DNA from: an uncultured Clostridia bacterium
Lineage (GTDB): Bacteria > Bacillota > Clostridia > TANB77 > CAG-508
Length of the DNA stretch: 32,997 nt
Direction of reading: 5' to 3'
NCBI GenBank assembly: GCA_947624905.1
Contig: CANQMI010000008.1
Coordinates: 1-32,997, forward strand
Below are positions 1-9,941 of the stretch, in pieces. A program made the position numbers and the translations under genes. Below the pieces are notes generated by a model. The model made no database searches. It was not told where the DNA came from and saw only the letters and a list, made by a program, of their open reading frames with translations. Position 1 is the first letter of the stretch. Each line of letters starts with the position of its first letter.

Positions 1-533
1 AATGATTCCATTCTCTTGCTTTCTCCTGTTGTTCCAGCAAAAGCATTTGGATCTGCTGCATCTACCCAATTTGTCCAGCCATATGTTTGAACATGTGCAC
101 GATACAATATTCTGTAATTTGTTAATCCTTCTACAGATATTTGTAAAGCTTCAACTCTTTTTGACATTCCTGTTGTTCCAGCTATTGCACTTCCATTTGG
201 AGTTGCTGTAGTCCAATCTTGCCATCCAATACCTTGAACGTGTGCACGATATTTAAGTACTACATCTTTCATTGTTCCGAAGTTAATGCTTAAAGCTTCC
301 ATTCTTTTGCTTTCACCTGTAACTCCAGCAAAATTTTTAGCAGAATCTTTAGCTGTTAATTCGCTGTTTGGGTTTAATTTATCTCCCCAACCATATGTCT
401 GCATATGTGCACTGTATTTAATAATTGGTTTATCACTTGTTGCAGCTAATGATATTGTAGGTATTACTGGTAATACCATAGCTAATGCTACAAGGACTAT
501 TAAACTGCTTTTTAAAAAATTCTTTTTGACCAT
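1..533 (-). CDS. Secreted ChW-repeat (clostridial hydrophobic W) protein, N-terminal part, truncated by window edge
   Basis: Reverse strand from ATG at 533 gives MVKKNFLKSSLIVLVALAMVLPVIPTISLAATSDKPIIKYSAHMQTYGWGDKLNPNSELTAKDSAKNFAGVTGESKRMEALSINFGTMKDVVLKYRAHVQGIGWQDW...; signal peptide plus repeated Y(S/R)AHxQ..GW...G.TG.SKR(M/V)EA units typical of ChW repeats. GGGAGGAGA RBS upstream. The + ORFs listed here are antisense. Confidence 0.85.
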   Translation of the reverse strand, partial: MVKKNFLKSSLIVLVALAMVLPVIPTISLAATSDKPIIKYSAHMQTYGWGDKLNPNSELTAKDSAKNFAGVTGESKRMEALSINFGTMKDVVLKYRAHVQGIGWQDWTTATPNGSAIAGTTGMSKRVEALQISVEGLTNYRILYRAHVQTYGWTNWVDAADPNAFAGTTGESKRMES

Positions 534-672
534 TTTTTTATCTCCTCCCTTTTTACTTATGGTTTATTTTTTTAGAATAGCAATTCTGTATATATTTATA
601 TCATATAGCGTTATTCATGTCAATACTTTTTTGAAAAAATTTACAAAAAAAATGTCAATTTTTGCATAAAAA

Positions 673-709
673 AAATACCCCATTTTTATAATCAAATTCA
701 GGGGTATTT
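673..709. terminator. Rho-independent terminator-like hairpin between flippase gene and ChW gene
   Basis: AAATACCCC...GGGGTATTT inverted repeat flanked by A/T runs. Confidence 0.6.
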
Positions 710-766
710 CTTGATATTTTACATATACTTTTATATTGATATATTTTTAACGGCTTATAATCGATT

Positions 767-2206
767 TTATTGCTTCATTAATTTGTATTTTATTTTGTCT
801 AGTACTGTACATACAAGTTGATCTTTTAGGATTATCAAGCATGTTCCATAAGTAATGACTCCAGTAACAACTTGTGTTATTAAACATTGTGATCTATCCT
901 TGATTACTTGGCCTATTATCATACATATTGCAAACATTACAATTGATGAGATTAAATAGTTCTTTGTTAATTTTAGTATTTCTTTTATATCGAATTCTTT
1001 CCTTATGAAGTAAAATTGAAAAGCTGTTACACAAGATTCTGCAATTATTGTTCCTATTGACGCTCCTACTGATTCAAACTTCCAAATTAATAACATATTA
1101 ATTATAAAGTTTACTATAGCTCCCGCTATTACAGATATTGTAAATTCCTTTTGTTTTTTTGTTGGTAGTAAATATTGAGTGCCTATTACATTGCTTAATC
1201 CGATTATCAAGACTATTGGACTTATTACTGACATCAAGATTACAACTTTATCATAATTAGGTCCATAGAATAAAGGTACAAAGTTCTTTGCTACACTTAT
1301 TATTCCAAATATTATTGGAAAGGCTAATAGAAATACAAATGTGAATGATTTTTTCATATATTCATGTAGTTTATCTTTTTCGCCGTTTATAAATGTATTT
1401 GCCATTCTTGGTATCATGACTGTTCCAAGTGATGTTACTACTGTAAGCAATATTTTTATTACTTTTTGACTTTGTTCGTAATATCCTACTTCTGATTTAT
1501 CTGGAATAATTGTACCTATCATTACTTTGTCTAATACTGTATATATTTGTATAGCAATTTGTGGAATAAATAATCCGATAGTTGGTCTTATGTGTTTTAA
1601 AATGTCAAGTTTTCTAAAGTCTATTTTCTTGATATATTTAGGTAGATATGTCCACATTGAGATATTTCCTAATAATGCTGATAAAGCATATATCCAGAAA
1701 TAGATGTGTAAATCATTTGATGTTTTTACAAATACAAATATTGATATAACACTTGCTATTTTGACAATTATATTTCTTATTACTATTTTTTTAAATTCTT
1801 CAAGTCCTTGGAAGAACCATCCTATATCTAAGCAGTTTGCTAATAATTCTAATAATAGAATTGTATAATATATTTGATACTGATATCCTCTAACAAATGT
1901 CAAGTAAAATATGAACATTGAAACTGCCATTGTCATGAATCTTAGAATTACAATTTCCCAAAATGTCTTACTATATTTATCGGATTTTCCTTGCAAATAT
2001 GCTATTTCCATTTGACCATATTTTGCTATTCCTAAAGATCCAAATAATATAAAGTATGCTGTGATTGATGTCGTGTAACTATATATTCCTATATTCTCTG
2101 CCCCTAATATTCTTGAAATGTATGGTGTTGTTATCAATGGCATAATTAGGGCCAATATTTCGTAGGTTAAATTATATATATAATTCTTTGTTAATGATTT
2201 TTTCAT
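767..2206 (-). CDS. Oligosaccharide flippase (Wzx/MATE-like polysaccharide biosynthesis protein)
   Basis: 479 aa multi-TM protein; N-term NYIYNLTYEILALIMPLITTPYISRILGAENIGIYSYTTSI is characteristic of polysaccharide flippases. Confidence 0.9.
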   Translation of the reverse strand: MKKSLTKNYIYNLTYEILALIMPLITTPYISRILGAENIGIYSYTTSITAYFILFGSLGIAKYGQMEIAYLQGKSDKYSKTFWEIVILRFMTMAVSMFIFYLTFVRGYQYQIYYTILLLELLANCLDIGWFFQGLEEFKKIVIRNIIVKIASVISIFVFVKTSNDLHIYFWIYALSALLGNISMWTYLPKYIKKIDFRKLDILKHIRPTIGLFIPQIAIQIYTVLDKVMIGTIIPDKSEVGYYEQSQKVIKILLTVVTSLGTVMIPRMANTFINGEKDKLHEYMKKSFTFVFLLAFPIIFGIISVAKNFVPLFYGPNYDKVVILMSVISPIVLIIGLSNVIGTQYLLPTKKQKEFTISVIAGAIVNFIINMLLIWKFESVGASIGTIIAESCVTAFQFYFIRKEFDIKEILKLTKNYLISSIVMFAICMIIGQVIKDRSQCLITQVVTGVITYGTCLIILKDQLVCTVLDKIKYKLMKQ

Positions 2207-2219
2207 CTTTACCTCTTTA

Positions 2220-3227
2220 CTATGATTGTATTTTAAATATTTTTCTTATATCTTCCTCGAATTTTCTTTCTTCTCCCATTATTTCTTGTCTGTAATCATC
2301 AAAGTATTTGCTTTGCTCCTCATAATTATTTAGAAAAAGATTTATTTTTTCAAGTATTTTGTCTATATTTTCTTCTTGATCGTCAAATTTAAACTCATCT
2401 TTTAGAGGTACATCCTCGTAATACTTTGCAGATCCCCTCTTCCCTGTTATTACACAGCATCCACATATTGCTGCTTCTCTTGGAATTCTATCTTTTCCTG
2501 GATGATTTCCAAAATCTACATATACCTTGCTCCTTGTCAATAAGTCTAATACTTGATCATTAGTCATGTTGATTATAGGAATCCAGTTTAGATTTGGTGA
2601 TTTCTTGATTAGTTTTTCTGTGAATTCATATCCTTTTTTAGGGTTATAGAGTATATTGTCTTCTTTTTCTACTTTTCTATTTCTATTTTCAATGTAGCTT
2701 TTATTTAGATAGTCTGATAGATATTCATATTCTTTTACTCCATGTTGTTTTAAAAATTCCATAGAGTATTTGCTCTGGCATAAATGATAATCAGCTAATT
2801 TTATTACATTTATAGAATATGAAATTCTATTTCTTACTATCATCTTTAATGTTCCTATTAATGTATAGTTTTTTATGCAATTTGCTATCCCTAGATTTAA
2901 AAATGCTGCATCAACGCTTAGCCACCATACACATTTTCTGATTTTTTTAAACTTCTTTAAAAACCACAATCTTACTTCTGGAATAATTAGTACATTTTTT
3001 TCATCATCTTGAATATCTTCTAGTCTCATAGATTTATCTGTATATATATTGAAGTTTGGATTTCTATAATTTTTATTTTTAGCTGTTGTACCATAGTATG
3101 CCATGGTAGCATCAATTCCCATATTGTTTAGTTTGTTTGCTAATTGATGTAATAATTCAGGTCCTCCAGTTTTTGCATATGCAGGACATGCTATATATAC
3201 TTTTGTATCTTGGTATATGTTTATCAT
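2220..3227 (-). CDS. Putative glycosyltransferase in polysaccharide cluster
   Basis: 335 aa, VYIACPAYAKTGGPELLHQLANKL start and PREAAICGCCVITGKRGSAKYYEDVPL near C-term, GT-like; position in cluster. Confidence 0.6.
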   Translation of the reverse strand: MINIYQDTKVYIACPAYAKTGGPELLHQLANKLNNMGIDATMAYYGTTAKNKNYRNPNFNIYTDKSMRLEDIQDDEKNVLIIPEVRLWFLKKFKKIRKCVWWLSVDAAFLNLGIANCIKNYTLIGTLKMIVRNRISYSINVIKLADYHLCQSKYSMEFLKQHGVKEYEYLSDYLNKSYIENRNRKVEKEDNILYNPKKGYEFTEKLIKKSPNLNWIPIINMTNDQVLDLLTRSKVYVDFGNHPGKDRIPREAAICGCCVITGKRGSAKYYEDVPLKDEFKFDDQEENIDKILEKINLFLNNYEEQSKYFDDYRQEIMGEERKFEEDIRKIFKIQS

Positions 3228-3253
3228 TTTCGTTTCCTCTCTTGAGTTATTTA

Positions 3254-4297
3254 TTATTTTATAGAATTAAAATATTCTACTGTTCTTTCTATTCCCTCTC
3301 TTAAAGGGACTTTTGGTTTCCATCCCAATTTTTCAAGTTTAGTTGTATCAAGTGGTATTCTTGAAAATTTAAGATATGAATTTTTATTTTCTTCTATTTT
3401 AAATACCACATCTATGTTTTCATACATTTCTTTCATCATAAATGCTAATTCTTTGATGGAAAGTTCTTCTGTTTCATTTGATATATTGTAAATGTCTTCT
3501 GCTTTTTCATCAGTCATTATCATTAATAATGCTGAAATGGTATCCGTGATATAGCAAAATGCTCTTTTTGCCTCTCCTGTACTTTTTAGTACTATGTCTT
3601 CTTTGTTTACAATGTTTGAGATTAAATCCGACATAATTCTTCCATCATTTTTTATTATCATTCCTGGTCCATATGTATGCGCTATTCTTACAATTTTATA
3701 TTTTACATTATACTGATACGCATAACTTACAATTAGATTTTCAGCTAGTCTTTTACTTTCTGGATAGCATGATCTCACTTCTGTACATTCAAGTGTTCCC
3801 ATGTCTGTTTCTTTTATTTTCTCTACTTTTTTGTCTACATCTCCATATATTTCTCTTGTAGAAGTAAAAAGTATTTCTGAGTTATTTTTCCTTGCAAGCT
3901 CTAATATATTTAATGTTCCACATACATTTGCTTTTATGATTCCTACTGGATCTTGAGTGATTGTTTTTGGATTTGCCGAGCTTGCCATATGTATTATATA
4001 GTCTATTTTTTCTGGTATATTTATTGGTTCACACACATCTTGAACTATCGGGATTATATCTTTTCTTTTAGAAAATTCTGTATTATTTTCTAATTTGTCT
4101 AGGCTTCTTACTAATGCGTATATTTTTATATTAGCATTTTTTGTATCATTTAAATACATAAATGTATACATATAATATGAAGCAATCATGCCATTTGCAC
4201 CTGTAATTAATATCGTCTTATTATATAATCTTTCAAATTTTATATTTTGTTCAAGTATATTTTTTAAATCATTTTGTATAATCTGATTTTTATACAT
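3254..4297 (-). CDS. NAD-dependent epimerase/dehydratase (extended SDR)
   Basis: Rossmann motif KTILITGANGMIASYYMYTF, YxxSK catalytic motif (CYPESKRLAENL). Confidence 0.9.
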   Translation of the reverse strand: MYKNQIIQNDLKNILEQNIKFERLYNKTILITGANGMIASYYMYTFMYLNDTKNANIKIYALVRSLDKLENNTEFSKRKDIIPIVQDVCEPINIPEKIDYIIHMASSANPKTITQDPVGIIKANVCGTLNILELARKNNSEILFTSTREIYGDVDKKVEKIKETDMGTLECTEVRSCYPESKRLAENLIVSYAYQYNVKYKIVRIAHTYGPGMIIKNDGRIMSDLISNIVNKEDIVLKSTGEAKRAFCYITDTISALLMIMTDEKAEDIYNISNETEELSIKELAFMMKEMYENIDVVFKIEENKNSYLKFSRIPLDTTKLEKLGWKPKVPLREGIERTVEYFNSIK

Positions 4298-4306
4298 ATC
4301 ATTCTC

Positions 4307-5014
4307 CTATAAATTATTTCTTCTTTTATATATTGATTCTGCAAGCGCAATGTCTTTTATAGTAGTAATTTTTATATTATCGTAGTCTGTTAGAACAACT
4401 GATAATGGTTTTCCGTATTGGTTCATTAATGTACATGTATCTATTGAATCTGTTAATCCATCTTTTTGAGCTTTTATATGTGTTTCATATACATCTTTCA
4501 AATAAAAACTTTGTGGTGCTTTTGCTATAAGTGATTCGTCCCTTTTTATTACATTCTTGATATTTTTATCTTGATCTATTAATACTTCTGTTTCTGTTGA
4601 GAATACACAAGATATGCTGCTTCCCTTTTCCTTGACATTTTCTATATTTGTATCTATTAATTCATCATTTATAAACGGCCTAACTCCATCATGTATCAAG
4701 ACTATAGTAGAATTGTCATCATACATTTCATGAGCACATTTGATTCCGTTAAAGATGGACATTTGTCCTGTTTCTCCACCAGGTACTACTTTTACGACCT
4801 TTTTTATGTTGTATTGTTTTAACAAGTCTTCCAAATATCCTATCCATTCTTCTTTTGATGCCACAATGATTCCATCAATGTTTTTATTTTTTTCGAAGAC
4901 TTCCAATGTATGTATTATGATTGGCTTACCGTATATCTCCATAAATTGTTTTGGCTTGTCCGTTTTCCCCATTCTCTTTCCTACACCGCCAGCAAATATA
5001 ATAGCAATATTCAT
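4307..5014 (-). CDS. IspD/TarI-family cytidylyltransferase (probable CDP-alditol synthesis)
   Basis: IAIIFAGGVGKRMGKTDKPKQFMEIYGKPIIIHTLEVFE ... IVLIHDGVRPFI ... APQSF; TarI/IspD family motifs; adjacent SDR and LicD favour a surface polymer role. Confidence 0.85.
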   Translation of the reverse strand: MNIAIIFAGGVGKRMGKTDKPKQFMEIYGKPIIIHTLEVFEKNKNIDGIIVASKEEWIGYLEDLLKQYNIKKVVKVVPGGETGQMSIFNGIKCAHEMYDDNSTIVLIHDGVRPFINDELIDTNIENVKEKGSSISCVFSTETEVLIDQDKNIKNVIKRDESLIAKAPQSFYLKDVYETHIKAQKDGLTDSIDTCTLMNQYGKPLSVVLTDYDNIKITTIKDIALAESIYKRRNNL

Positions 5015-5017
5015 ATT

Positions 5018-6031
5018 TTAATCATTCCTTTTATTTTGTAATTTATCAAGTTCCTCAATAAAGTGTAATGATGAAAATTCCCCATTGTATTTATAATCTA
5101 TATCTTCTCTTTTTTTCACCCATTCAAAATCAATATCATCAAATGTATTAAAAATCTTCATATATTTTTCGTTATAAAATTTCAGATTTTTTACATTAGG
5201 ATTATTTGTTAGTAATTTTTTATTAAAGCATACTGATTCAAAGTATCTGAGTGTTTGTGATTTTTGTCCTTTTTGTACAAATTCTATAATGCAATTAGTT
5301 TTTTGTACTTCTTTTAAAACATCTTGATAGCTTTTCTTTTTTTGAAGCATATTAAAGCCCTGATCGCTATAGTCTAGTGTTCTTCCTTGATTTTCTACAA
5401 CATCAAATCTTACATTAACATTGTTTTCTCTAAATTTTTTATAAAGGTCTACTATTTCAGTAGTTCTTCCATGTTTTAGAGCCCCTAAGAAATAGGCGTC
5501 TGTTTCTATTTTGTCTGCTTTTTCTGCTTCCTCTATTACATACCATGGATAGTAATGTTCATTCAAATAGTAATATCCATATTTTTTTGAATCTTCTAAG
5601 TCAAATGTAAATATATAGTCCCAAATTTTATTATTACGATATTTTTCTATTATTTCTCCTGCTGGTGAATTTACTTTGACCGTATCCATAAGGATGAGGG
5701 CTAATTTCACATTTTTATACTTTGCAAGTCTCTTGATAAGTGAGAATGGAACTTCCCAAAAAATTACTGCTTGCAAGATAATTACATAGTTTTGATCAGG
5801 TTCTATTTTTAGTTTTCTTAAATCTCCATACCACATTGTTCTGAATGGGAAATGTGCAATTTTATTTATTTTTTCACTTAAATGTATTTTCCTAATTGCT
5901 TTTGTCAAGATGTTTTTACATTCTTTCTTTTTAAACGTTATACACTTGGCATTTTCAAATTTCTCAATATCTGCAAATAGATTTACATTTTCTGCAAATT
6001 CATAATTTAGATATATATATTGAGTCTTCAT
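5018..6031 (-). CDS. Putative glycosyltransferase / polysaccharide biosynthesis protein
   Basis: 337 aa, embedded in the cluster; C-terminal QKGQKSQTLRYFESVCFNKKLLTNNPNVKN motif seen in LPS-type glycosyltransferases. Confidence 0.5.
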   Translation of the reverse strand: MKTQYIYLNYEFAENVNLFADIEKFENAKCITFKKKECKNILTKAIRKIHLSEKINKIAHFPFRTMWYGDLRKLKIEPDQNYVIILQAVIFWEVPFSLIKRLAKYKNVKLALILMDTVKVNSPAGEIIEKYRNNKIWDYIFTFDLEDSKKYGYYYLNEHYYPWYVIEEAEKADKIETDAYFLGALKHGRTTEIVDLYKKFRENNVNVRFDVVENQGRTLDYSDQGFNMLQKKKSYQDVLKEVQKTNCIIEFVQKGQKSQTLRYFESVCFNKKLLTNNPNVKNLKFYNEKYMKIFNTFDDIDFEWVKKREDIDYKYNGEFSSLHFIEELDKLQNKRND

Positions 6032-6056
6032 CTTTATATTCCTTTCTTCCTATAAA

Positions 6057-6881
6057 TTATCTCCAGTATGCTACATTGTTATGTTCAGCTTTTCTTTTTT
6101 CTTCTGGTGGTAGCTCCATATAGTTTCCATAATGTTTAGTCAAATATTCGTCATAATCTGTTGGTATTTTATATTTTTCTCCTTCAAATTCTGCTAATTT
6201 ATAATTTTGTATATGTAATTCTGGCATTATTTCTTTTTCAGCATATCTTCCGCTTATACACGCAACTTTACCTGTGTTATTATACTTTATTGAAATTTTA
6301 TCTAGTTTTTCTGATATCTTTTTTGTTAATTTAAGTTTAACTATTAGATATGCAATTACTTTTTTTATAAGTAGTTTTGCCTTGCTTGATGTAACTTCAG
6401 AAATATTAGTATGTTTGTACATTAATATAAACTTATATAATATACTGTATTTTACAAATATTCTTTTCGTCTTTTTCTCATCATCTGGCAAAAAATCTAT
6501 TGGAAATACATCTATATATATTCCCATATCATCAATTACTCTAAGTCCACCCTCTTCTAAACGTGTATCTGTATTTACAATTTTTGCAAATGAATAGTAG
6601 TAGCCTTTTGTATTTTCATAAGTCAAGAGTTTATGATTATTTTTACAGTTTTGATTAAAAATTTCAAGTAATACTTGATAATCTTTTCTTGGCATCATTA
6701 CGTCTATATCATCATCCCAAGGAATATAGCCCTTATGCCTTATAGCTCCTAGCAAAGTTCCTCCACCAAGAAAGTAGTTCAAATTATTATTATCACATAT
6801 TTTTTTGAATTCACCTAACAACTCCAATTGTATATTTTTTTGTTCTTCCAATGTTATTTCTTTTTTTCCTTCTGTTTCCAT
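6057..6881 (-). CDS. LicD family phosphotransferase
   Basis: NNLNYFLGGGTLLGAIRHKGYIPWDDDIDVMMPRKDY is the LicD signature. Confidence 0.93.
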   Translation of the reverse strand: METEGKKEITLEEQKNIQLELLGEFKKICDNNNLNYFLGGGTLLGAIRHKGYIPWDDDIDVMMPRKDYQVLLEIFNQNCKNNHKLLTYENTKGYYYSFAKIVNTDTRLEEGGLRVIDDMGIYIDVFPIDFLPDDEKKTKRIFVKYSILYKFILMYKHTNISEVTSSKAKLLIKKVIAYLIVKLKLTKKISEKLDKISIKYNNTGKVACISGRYAEKEIMPELHIQNYKLAEFEGEKYKIPTDYDEYLTKHYGNYMELPPEEKRKAEHNNVAYWR

Positions 6882-6894
6882 TGTTTATCACCTT

Positions 6895-7857
6895 TTATTT
6901 TTTTAATACCTTTATCAAGGATTTTGTAATATTTTTACAATAGATAGCACATATTAATTTAAATTTTTCTACTATAGAGATTTTAAAACTAAAAATGTAC
7001 TTCCATAAATATTCCATAACGTTTTTTTGTAATATTTTATATTGCTCATCATTCTGGTTATTTCTCAAAATTTTCATCATACAAGTGTAGTTAATTCTCA
7101 TATATCTTCTTATAGCATATAGTTCAATTGATTTCAAGTTTTTTTCGCAATCATTAATAATCTTTTTATTTATTTCGATTTCTTTTTCCCAGTTTTCGTT
7201 ATATACATTAGTTGTTGCACTATCATCTCTTGATCTATAGTAGTATAAGCATGTCCCAGTATTAACTCTTACGACTTTTGACATCCCAAGGATTTTATAT
7301 ATATAATCAAGGTCTTCCGCAATTCTAAGATTTTGATTAAATTTTGCTTTCTTTGCAAGCTCAGCTTGATACATTTTTGCCCAAATAACGCTGTTATAGT
7401 ATTTTTCCTTGAGCATTTCTTTTATTGCATCTTGTAAATTTAATGTTTTTTCAAACTTTTTACTTCTTTTCAAGATATTATTTTTTTCATCTATATCAAT
7501 CGTTCCACATATACTTATATCTGCATTAAATTTTGTTATTTCATCATATAAATATTTGATATAGTCTTGTTCAAGGTAATCATCTGAATCGATAAATGTT
7601 ATGTACTTTCCTTTTGCCATTTCAATTCCATGATTTCTAGCATTTGAAACTCCTTGATTTTCTTGATGTATTACTTCTATTCTCTCATCTTTTTTTGCAT
7701 ATTCATCACAGATTTGTCCACATCTATCAGGTGATCCATCATCTATCAAGATAATTTCAAGATTCGCATAAGTTTGATTAATAACACTATTCAGACATTC
7801 TTCAAGATATTTTTCTACTCTATATACTGGAATAATAATAGAAATTAAATCATCCAT
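6895..7857 (-). CDS. Glycosyltransferase family 2
   Basis: DLISIIIPVYRVEKYLEECLNSVINQTYANLEIILIDDGSPD; DSDD motif. Confidence 0.93.
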   Translation of the reverse strand: MDDLISIIIPVYRVEKYLEECLNSVINQTYANLEIILIDDGSPDRCGQICDEYAKKDERIEVIHQENQGVSNARNHGIEMAKGKYITFIDSDDYLEQDYIKYLYDEITKFNADISICGTIDIDEKNNILKRSKKFEKTLNLQDAIKEMLKEKYYNSVIWAKMYQAELAKKAKFNQNLRIAEDLDYIYKILGMSKVVRVNTGTCLYYYRSRDDSATTNVYNENWEKEIEINKKIINDCEKNLKSIELYAIRRYMRINYTCMMKILRNNQNDEQYKILQKNVMEYLWKYIFSFKISIVEKFKLICAIYCKNITKSLIKVLKK

Positions 7858-8815
7858 AATGCTTTATTCTCCAATTTTCTTTGATTTTTCTCGCTCTTCC
7901 AATTAAAATCGGCATTGTGCCATATATATATACTTCGATTTTTTTAATTAACTTGATATCTTGAGATTTCATTATTTTTTTAAATAACTCTTCTTTTATT
8001 TCATAGACTCTTTTTATGTCAAGCTTGTCCTCTATAAGACTATTTCTATAAATTATATCACAACATACTTTAAAATTGTCGATATACAGATACGGTAGAT
8101 AATCTATATTATTATCTTGATATATTTTTTTCAGCTTATCATACATATCCAAAATCGTTAAATATTTTTCACTTATCTTAGAATTACTTATACTATTATT
8201 ATTAATATTATAATGATAGAGCTTTTCGTTTATATATGAACATTTCTCAGATTCAAGTAAATATTCACAGTTAAATAATAGATCCTCTGCCATAAATATT
8301 GTTTTGTCGAATAATAATTTTCTCATCATTTCTGTTTTGTAAAGTTTATTCCAAGTATATCCTCTAAAATATTTTTTGTTCATGATGTATGTCATTGCTT
8401 TTCTTGATGTAAATAATTCTTCAAGGTTAGTTTTGTTATTAGGATAATAATTGCATATTGATATATCGGTATTATTTTTTTCGATACTTTCTACTAGTTT
8501 TTCTATCATTGATGGTTCTATATAATCATCTGTATCTACAAATCCTATATATTTTCCCTTTGCTATACTAATACCAAAATTTCTTTCAAGTGATATTCCT
8601 TGGTTTTGTCTGTGTACTACTTTTATTCTTTTGTCTTTCTCTGCATATTCATCACAAATCTTACCAGAACTATCTTCTGATCCATCATCTATGAGAATTA
8701 TCTCTAATTCTTTGTACGTTTGTTTAATTACACTATCCAAGCACCTTTTTATGTAGTTTTCTGTATTGTATACTAGCACTAATAATGTCACTAAGTTTTC
8801 TTTCTTTGTTTCCAT
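7850..8815 (-). CDS. Glycosyltransferase family 2
   Basis: LVTLLVLVYNTENYIKRCLDSVIKQTYKELEIILIDDGSED; AGGAG RBS just upstream of ATG 8815. Confidence 0.92.
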   Translation of the reverse strand: METKKENLVTLLVLVYNTENYIKRCLDSVIKQTYKELEIILIDDGSEDSSGKICDEYAEKDKRIKVVHRQNQGISLERNFGISIAKGKYIGFVDTDDYIEPSMIEKLVESIEKNNTDISICNYYPNNKTNLEELFTSRKAMTYIMNKKYFRGYTWNKLYKTEMMRKLLFDKTIFMAEDLLFNCEYLLESEKCSYINEKLYHYNINNNSISNSKISEKYLTILDMYDKLKKIYQDNNIDYLPYLYIDNFKVCCDIIYRNSLIEDKLDIKRVYEIKEELFKKIMKSQDIKLIKKIEVYIYGTMPILIGRARKIKENWRIKHYG

Positions 8816-9917
8816 TTTCTATACTCCTATTAAATATACAGTCTCCTAAAATTAGTAAAGGTATTGCCAAAGTTGTGTTTGTCATCAATGCTTCTGATAT
8901 ACTGTATATTGCAAATATAATCATAGCAATATTATCTCTGTCTTCCATGTTTTTATTGTTCTCTATAAATAGCAATGATAATACAAATAAGTATACTACT
9001 CCATAATTAATTACGGATTTACCATATAAGTTGTCTAATACTATCCCTTGGTTTTCATATGGTATTCCTTGACCTAGTATAGTCATCCTATTTAAAATAA
9101 ATCCTTTTTCCATGTACCATATTCTTCCACTTATGATGTTATCTATTTTTTTATCTATTACTGTATATTCTCCGCTTCCCAAGCATAACGAAAAGAATGT
9201 TACTAATGCGATTGTAGCAAAGATATATTTACTTATTTTTTGTAATGTCTTAGTTTTAAATTCTTTCTTGATATTTAATTTTGCAACAAAAAATAATCCC
9301 ATTATCAATCCTATCATAAGCATTGCTGTTCTGCTTCTTGTAGTGAATCCTAATAGTATCATTATCAGTATACCTATTATATATTGCATTTTATTCTTTT
9401 TATCATAGTATGTTAGATATTCATAATCTAGGTAAGTTGATATTATGATTAGTGATACATAGTTTGGATGTCCTAACATGAAACTATGTCTTACTGTTCC
9501 ATCTTTTGCGTAGTAAAAAATTATAAAATCTGGATTTACATATAAAAATATAATGTATATTACTATGTGCAGAGATATCATAACTATATTTGAATATAAG
9601 ATTACTTTTAATATCTTCTTTAGGTCAACATTTTTGATTCCAATAATCATTAGTGTAGTTAATATAATATTATACTCATTTATCCTTATTGAAGTATATC
9701 CTGCAACAAGAATAATTAATACTATATATTTCCACTGTTTCAGCGTATATTTCTCTAAATATATTTTTCCAAGTAACAGTATAATTATTGTAAATGTTAT
9801 TGTTTTGCTTAGTATATTTGGTATTTGGAATATTTGTGATGTTGAGTAATAAATTTTAAAAATCAGCAATACAAGACTTATATAATACAGGTGAGTCTTT
9901 TCTATCTTTTTTAGCAT
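8733..9917 (-). CDS. O-antigen polymerase-like (Wzy) membrane protein
   Basis: 394 aa multi-TM protein with MLGHPNYVSLIIISTYLDYEYLTYY and FTTRSRTAMLMI motifs, cluster position. Confidence 0.7.
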   Translation of the reverse strand: MLKKIEKTHLYYISLVLLIFKIYYSTSQIFQIPNILSKTITFTIIILLLGKIYLEKYTLKQWKYIVLIILVAGYTSIRINEYNIILTTLMIIGIKNVDLKKILKVILYSNIVMISLHIVIYIIFLYVNPDFIIFYYAKDGTVRHSFMLGHPNYVSLIIISTYLDYEYLTYYDKKNKMQYIIGILIMILLGFTTRSRTAMLMIGLIMGLFFVAKLNIKKEFKTKTLQKISKYIFATIALVTFFSLCLGSGEYTVIDKKIDNIISGRIWYMEKGFILNRMTILGQGIPYENQGIVLDNLYGKSVINYGVVYLFVLSLLFIENNKNMEDRDNIAMIIFAIYSISEALMTNTTLAIPLLILGDCIFNRSIENGNKERKLSDIISASIQYRKLHKKVLG

Positions 9918-9941
9918 ATTTTTCCCTCATTTCAATACAAT

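Noticed and set aside
2-669. Plus-strand ORFs 2-211 and 286-669
   Set aside because: Antisense to the ChW-repeat gene; low-complexity translations.
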